NCBI GenBank assembly: GCA_946887385.1
Contig: CAMPKU010000165.1
Location: 1 to 10,321 of the forward strand
Reading direction: 5' to 3'
DNA length: 10,321 nucleotides
DNA from: an uncultured Gammaproteobacteria bacterium
Lineage (GTDB): Bacteria; Pseudomonadota; Gammaproteobacteria; Rariloculales; Rariloculaceae
Made by a program: the position numbers and the translations under genes. The notes beneath the pieces are model-generated. The model made no database searches and was not told the origin of the DNA. It saw only the letters and a list, made by a program, of their open reading frames with translations. How positions within the stretch are numbered: the stretch's first letter is position 1; every line of letters starts with the position of its first letter. Below, piece by piece: positions 7,305 through 10,321 of the stretch.

Positions 7305-8365
7305 TCAACGCAGACCAGATCGAGCTCATCAAAGCGCCCGGGCTTCTCACGCCGAGCGCGAGCTACAAGCCGCTGCGCTATCCATGGGCCATCGAGTACT
7401 GGCGCCGCCAGCAGCAGATCCATTGGATGCCCGAGGAAATTCCGCTCGGCGAGGACTGCAAGGATTGGAGCACGCGGCTCACCGACGCCGAGCGCAATCT
7501 GCTGACGCAAGTGTTCCGCTTCTTCACGCAGTCCGACGTGGAGGTGCAGGACAACTACATGGAACGCTACGCGCGCGTGTTCCGCCCCACCGAGATCAAG
7601 ATGATGCTCGCGGCGTTTGCGAACATGGAAACCGTGCATATCGCGGCCTACGCGCTGCTGCTCGAGACGCTTGGCATGCCCGACAGCGAGTTCGCCGCGT
7701 TCTTGGACTACGCCGCGATGCGCGACAAGCACGATTATATGCAGTCGTTTAGCGTCAACACCGACGGCGACATCCTGCGCACGCTCGCCATGTTCGGCGG
7801 CTTCGCCGAAGGGCTACAGCTCTTCGCGAGCTTTGCGATCCTGCTGAACTTCCCGCGCCACAACAAAATGCGCGGCATGGGGCAGGTCGTGTCCTGGTCG
7901 GTGCGCGACGAGACGCTGCACTGCGAAGGCATCATTCGCCTGTTTCACACGTTTGCGAGCGAAACCGGGGCACTCACGGAGGCCGTACGCGACGACATCG
8001 TCGACTGTGCGCGCACCGTGGTGCGGCTCGAGGACCGGTTCATCGATCTTGCGTTCGAGCTCGGACCGATCGACGGCCTCACGGCGCCCGACGTGAAGGC
8101 GTACATCCGCTACGTGGCGGATTGGCGCCTCAAACAACTCGGCCTCCCTGCGGTGTACGGCGTGAAGGAGCATCCGCTGCCCTGGCTCACGGCGATGTTG
8201 AACGGGGTCGAGCACGCGAATTTCTTCGAGACGCGCGCCACGGAGTACGCCAAGGCCGCGACGGGCGGCGCCTGGCACGGCGAGGCCGGGGCCTGGGGAT
8301 TGTTCGACCGGCGAGTGTCCCGCCGCGTGCAGCGAGAGCTGTTAGGCCCTACGCCTCACACCTGA
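7295..8365 (+). CDS. nrdB: Class I ribonucleoside-diphosphate reductase, beta (radical-generating) subunit
   Basis: This 356-residue ferritin-like protein holds the dimetal centre and radical used by the alpha subunit. The full ligand set is visible with spacing identical to E. coli NrdB: Asp81, Glu112, His115, Glu172, Glu206 and His209, in TQSD, METVH, FAEGL and VRDETLH. Tyr119 sits four residues after His115 (HIAAY), the place of the radical Tyr122, so a tyrosyl-radical type is expected rather than a Phe-substituted class Ic. Trp44 in IHWMPEEI matches the Trp48 region of the transfer path. There is no N-terminal ATP-cone either. ATG 7295 overlaps the alpha stop (7302-7304) and has no strong ribosome binding site, which suggests coupled translation. 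The frame is open further upstream, but that part lies inside the alpha gene and is not protein-like here. The stop is 4 bases from that of the convergent ParA-type gene. Confidence 0.93.
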   Translation: MPIVNADQIELIKAPGLLTPSASYKPLRYPWAIEYWRRQQQIHWMPEEIPLGEDCKDWSTRLTDAERNLLTQVFRFFTQSDVEVQDNYMERYARVFRPTEIKMMLAAFANMETVHIAAYALLLETLGMPDSEFAAFLDYAAMRDKHDYMQSFSVNTDGDILRTLAMFGGFAEGLQLFASFAILLNFPRHNKMRGMGQVVSWSVRDETLHCEGIIRLFHTFASETGALTEAVRDDIVDCARTVVRLEDRFIDLAFELGPIDGLTAPDVKAYIRYVADWRLKQLGLPAVYGVKEHPLPWLTAMLNGVEHANFFETRATEYAKAATGGAWHGEAGAWGLFDRRVSRRVQRELLGPTPHT

Positions 8366-8369
8366 AGCG

Positions 8370-9080
8370 CTATGCGCGCGCAGCGGTGATCGGCACCACG
8401 TTGCTCGACGACGAGTCGGCGGCGCTTTGCTCGTCTTGCACCCACCGGCCTACGGCCGAAATCTCGCGCTGTTCGTCGGCGGCGGCTTCGCTTAGCAAGT
8501 CGAAAACGCCGAGGCCGGTTTCCGCGGCTTCGACGTAGACGTCGGAGTCGCTGACGCGCCCCAAGAACGGAATGTTCAGCGACGCCACGAACTTTTCGAG
8601 CGGCGCGTACACCGGCTTCGAGTTGCGCACCCGGTTCGCAACGACGGCGACGCGGATGTTGCGGAACCGAACGTGGCCGACGAGCAAGAGCTCCTTGATG
8701 AAGTTCGCCGTGGCATGCACGTCGATCGACGACGGCGCGACGGGGATCACGATCGACTGCGTGCGCGCCAGAAGGTCTTGAAGCAGCAGCCGCGACGGCC
8801 CGGCCGGCGCGTCGATGATGAGCTGGCGCGTCTCGCGCGGGATCTGGCGACGGCCGTTCGCGAAGCCGCCGCCGATGCGGGCCGAGAGATCGGCGCCGTG
8901 TATCGGGCGGGCGTCGCTGCTGCGTTGCGCAAGCCAGTTCAGGCTCGAGCCTTGCGGATCGAAATCCGCGATCGTCGTGGCGATGTCGCGAGCCGCGAAA
9001 TAGCTGGCAAGATTCGTGGTGATGGTGGTCTTGCCGACGCCGCCTTTGGCGTTGATGACCAGCGTCGTGTTCATCGTCAT
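8370..9080 (-). CDS. Orphan ParA-family ATPase
   Basis: This 236-residue cytoplasmic P-loop ATPase belongs to the ParA/MinD superfamily. The deviant Walker A box AKGGVGKTT has signature Lys12 and Lys17, switch I is DFDPQGSS (Asp39, Asp41), and Walker B is QLIIDAPAG (Asp90). The remainder follows the ParA fold (SIVIPVAPSSIDVHAT, VAVVANRVRN, IPFLGRVSDSDVYVEAAETG). The last 30 residues or so are polar and probably flexible. There is no ParB, parS-like repeat array or replication gene nearby, so this is not an obvious partition locus. Orphan chromosomal ParAs position other cargo such as chemoreceptor clusters, and the cargo here is unknown. ATG 9080 has AGGGA 9 bases upstream; ATG 9074 is an alternative only two codons shorter. 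It converges on the nrdB-type gene and diverges from the VOC gene. Confidence 0.85.
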   Translation of the reverse strand: MTMNTTLVINAKGGVGKTTITTNLASYFAARDIATTIADFDPQGSSLNWLAQRSSDARPIHGADLSARIGGGFANGRRQIPRETRQLIIDAPAGPSRLLLQDLLARTQSIVIPVAPSSIDVHATANFIKELLLVGHVRFRNIRVAVVANRVRNSKPVYAPLEKFVASLNIPFLGRVSDSDVYVEAAETGLGVFDLLSEAAADEQREISAVGRWVQDEQSAADSSSSNVVPITAARA

Positions 9081-9146
9081 CGGGCTGCGTCCCTGCGCCT
9101 TGGAATCGGTCGACTTAGGTAAAGTGGGTGACGCGAATGGTACCGC

Positions 9147-9160
9147 GTCCGCGGGCGGAC
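9147..9160. promoter_or_regulatory. Short palindrome in the parA-VOC divergent region
   Basis: GTCCGC (9147-9152) and GCGGAC (9155-9160) form a perfect 6-bp inverted repeat around GG, lying 67 bases upstream of the ParA-type start. It could be an operator or a small hairpin. In high-GC sequence such a palindrome may be chance. I see no clear promoter boxes beside it. Confidence 0.2.
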
Positions 9161-9266
9161 GGCCGCGACTCCGGTCACAGTCGCAGCTGCTCGAGCTGCG
9201 CTTGCGTCGGCGACGGCTCAGCCTCAGGATCGGAAAGCATCGAGCCCATCGCGGAGCTCACCGCGT

Positions 9267-9290
9267 TTTCAGCTGAAACGGAGTGTTTCA
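9267..9290 (+). promoter_or_regulatory. Overlapping palindrome and ribosome-binding-site hairpin before the VOC gene
   Basis: TTTCAGCTGAAA (9267-9278) is a perfect 12-base palindrome. Overlapping it, TGAAAC (9274-9279) pairs perfectly with GTTTCA (9285-9290) around the loop GGAGT (9280-9284), which is the ribosome binding site of the VOC gene; the last stem base is the A of its ATG. The two structures share bases and exclude each other, as in an operator or a translational switch. No function can be assigned from this alone. Confidence 0.35.
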
Positions 9291-10321
9291 TGGCAGAAGG
9301 AACGGTTCGCGGCTGGTTCGTTTGGCACGATCTGCTCACGCCGAATCTGGCGGGGGCGCACGAGTTCTACGAAAAGACGCTCGGCTGGAAGAAGCAGACC
9401 GCTGACGGCGATCCTTCGTACGTCATGCTCGCGGCCCGCAGCGGCCCGGTCGGCGGCACCGTCGAATCGCGCTCCGCTACGCCGCACTGGCTGCCCTATA
9501 TTTCCACGGCCGACGTCGATGCCACGATCGAGGCCGCCTCGCGCCTCGACGCGCGCGTTACGACGCCGGCCACGGCGCTGCCGAACGGCGGACGCTACGC
9601 CGTGCTCGTCGACCCGCAGGGCGCGCCGTTCGGCATCCATGCCTCGAGCAAGCCCGAAGCGGGACCGGGCGAGCCGGGCGAGTTTTCGTGGCACGAGCTC
9701 GCGACCGACATCGCTCCGAACATCGCGTTCGCGTTCTACGCGGCACTGTTCGATTGGGACGAGATCAGCCAGCACGACATGGGCGCGATGGGCACGTACC
9801 TGATCTTCGGCCGCGACGGCCGGCAGCTCGGCGGCATCTTCGATAAAGGCGCAGCCGGAAAATCGGGCCCTGCCTATTGGCTGAGCTACGTGCGCATCAC
9901 CGACCTCGAAGGCGTGGTCGAAAAAGCGAAGACTGCGCGCGGCTCGCTGCTGGCCGGCCCCATGGAGGTGCCGGGCGGCGATCGCATCGCGCAACTCATG
10001 GACCCTTACGGCGCGTTCTTCGCGCTGCACAATGCGGCCGCGCAAGCCGCGGCCGGGAAAGCTCCGGCGCGTGAATCCGCCCAGCCGGCCGCCGCGAAGA
10101 AGCCGGCTTCCCGCACGCGAGCCGCCAAGAAGAAGCCCGCCAAGAAGGCGGCAGCCAAGAAGGCCGCAGGCAAGAAGGCGGCTGCCAAGCGGGCGAAGGC
10201 CCCGGCGCGAAAGCAAGCGAAGAGCAAGCCGGTCAGCCGATCCAAGGCCGCGCGCAAACCGGCCAAGGCCGGGCGCAAGGCGCAACCTAGGGCCAAACCC
10301 AAGGCCAAGGCTAAGCCCAAG
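9290..10321 (+). CDS. Two-module VOC (glyoxalase-like) protein fused to a histone H1-like Lys/Ala-rich tail, 3' end cut by window edge
   Basis: The visible 344 codons have no stop, so the C-terminus is missing. Residues about 5-122 and 130-247 are two VOC-superfamily modules. Each begins alike (WFVWHDLLTPNLAGAHEFYE, FSWHELATDIAPNIAFAFYA) and ends alike (DPQGAPFGIH, DPYGAFFALH), which indicates internal duplication. The pattern resembles two-domain VOC proteins of the mycobacterial Cfp30B type. Enzymatic function is not established for most such proteins, and I cannot name a substrate. From residue 248 the sequence turns abruptly into a low-complexity tail: of 97 visible residues about 36 are Ala, 26 Lys and 9 Arg, with AKKAA-type repeats as in histone H1 and AlgP-like proteins. 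Such tails usually bind DNA or RNA without sequence specificity. Start ATG 9290 has GGAG 6-7 bases upstream. A frameshift joining two genes is unlikely because one frame runs through both parts without a break. Confidence 0.85.
   Translation, partial: MAEGTVRGWFVWHDLLTPNLAGAHEFYEKTLGWKKQTADGDPSYVMLAARSGPVGGTVESRSATPHWLPYISTADVDATIEAASRLDARVTTPATALPNGGRYAVLVDPQGAPFGIHASSKPEAGPGEPGEFSWHELATDIAPNIAFAFYAALFDWDEISQHDMGAMGTYLIFGRDGRQLGGIFDKGAAGKSGPAYWLSYVRITDLEGVVEKAKTARGSLLAGPMEVPGGDRIAQLMDPYGAFFALHNAAAQAAAGKAPARESAQPAAAKKPASRTRAAKKKPAKKAAAKKAAGKKAAAKRAKAPARKQAKSKPVSRSKAARKPAKAGRKAQPRAKPKAKAKPK
10124..10198 (+). repeat. Five imperfect 15-base tandem units coding for AKKAA-type pentapeptides
   Basis: Within the VOC fusion gene, units at 10124, 10139, 10154, 10169 and 10184 encode AKKKP, AKKAA, AKKAA, GKKAA and AKRAK. 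The base pattern is close to GCCAAGAAGGCGGCA. They lie in frame inside the histone-like tail, so slippage by whole units would lengthen or shorten the tail without a frameshift. Confidence 0.7.

Noticed and set aside
9175..9291. 38-codon minus-strand ORF starting MKHSVSAENAVSSAMGSM
   Set aside because: The composition is protein-like, but it lacks a ribosome binding site, its start codon overlaps that of the VOC gene on the other strand, and I recognise no family.
9269..10285. 338-codon open frame on the minus strand
   Set aside because: It is antisense to the VOC fusion gene. Its Leu/Gly-rich N-terminus is the mirror of the Lys/Ala codons of the tail.

Overview
This is a high-GC bacterial window with dense, mostly intact coding on both strands. 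The content points to a proteobacterium: a long YgiQ-type radical SAM protein very like the E. coli one, an HPF/RaiA-family protein, a DUF2934 protein, and a chromosomal class I ribonucleotide reductase. I lean towards a gammaproteobacterium, but this is a weak inference and the genus cannot be read from the window.

Left part (1-1791, minus strand). Three genes lie head to tail: an HPF/RaiA-like protein with an unusual basic N-terminal extension, a small DUF2934 protein with a strong Shine-Dalgarno, and a 2-dehydropantoate 2-reductase (PanE/ApbA family) that runs off the left edge. Gaps of 134 and 62 bases allow co-transcription. A 117-base divergent region separates them from ygiQ (1909-4044, plus), whose last codons form the stem of a likely intrinsic terminator. 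A secreted or periplasmic metallo-beta-lactamase-fold hydrolase follows (4093-5046, plus).

Centre (5047-8365, plus). Directly after the hydrolase stop codon is an 80-base inverted repeat resembling a REP/MITE-type element. Next come a candidate promoter and a well-formed cobalamin (B12) riboswitch. Two candidate expression-platform hairpins follow, the second of which covers the ribosome binding site. Downstream is a translationally coupled class I ribonucleotide reductase pair: a short alpha subunit with no ATP-cone, and a beta subunit with all diiron ligands and the radical tyrosine. The layout suggests that the B12-independent enzyme is switched off when B12 is available, presumably because a B12-dependent (class II) reductase exists elsewhere in the genome. 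No B12 gene is visible here.

Right part (8370-10321). An orphan ParA-type ATPase (minus) ends 4 bases from the nrdB-like stop. A 209-base divergent region with palindromes separates it from a plus-strand gene encoding two VOC (glyoxalase-like) modules fused to a long Lys/Ala/Arg/Pro-rich, histone H1-like tail. That gene runs off the right edge.

The main points of interest are the B12-riboswitch-controlled class I RNR without an ATP-cone on either subunit, and the VOC-VOC-histone-like-tail fusion. I see no CRISPR array, phage, transposase, toxin-antitoxin, rRNA or tRNA gene.
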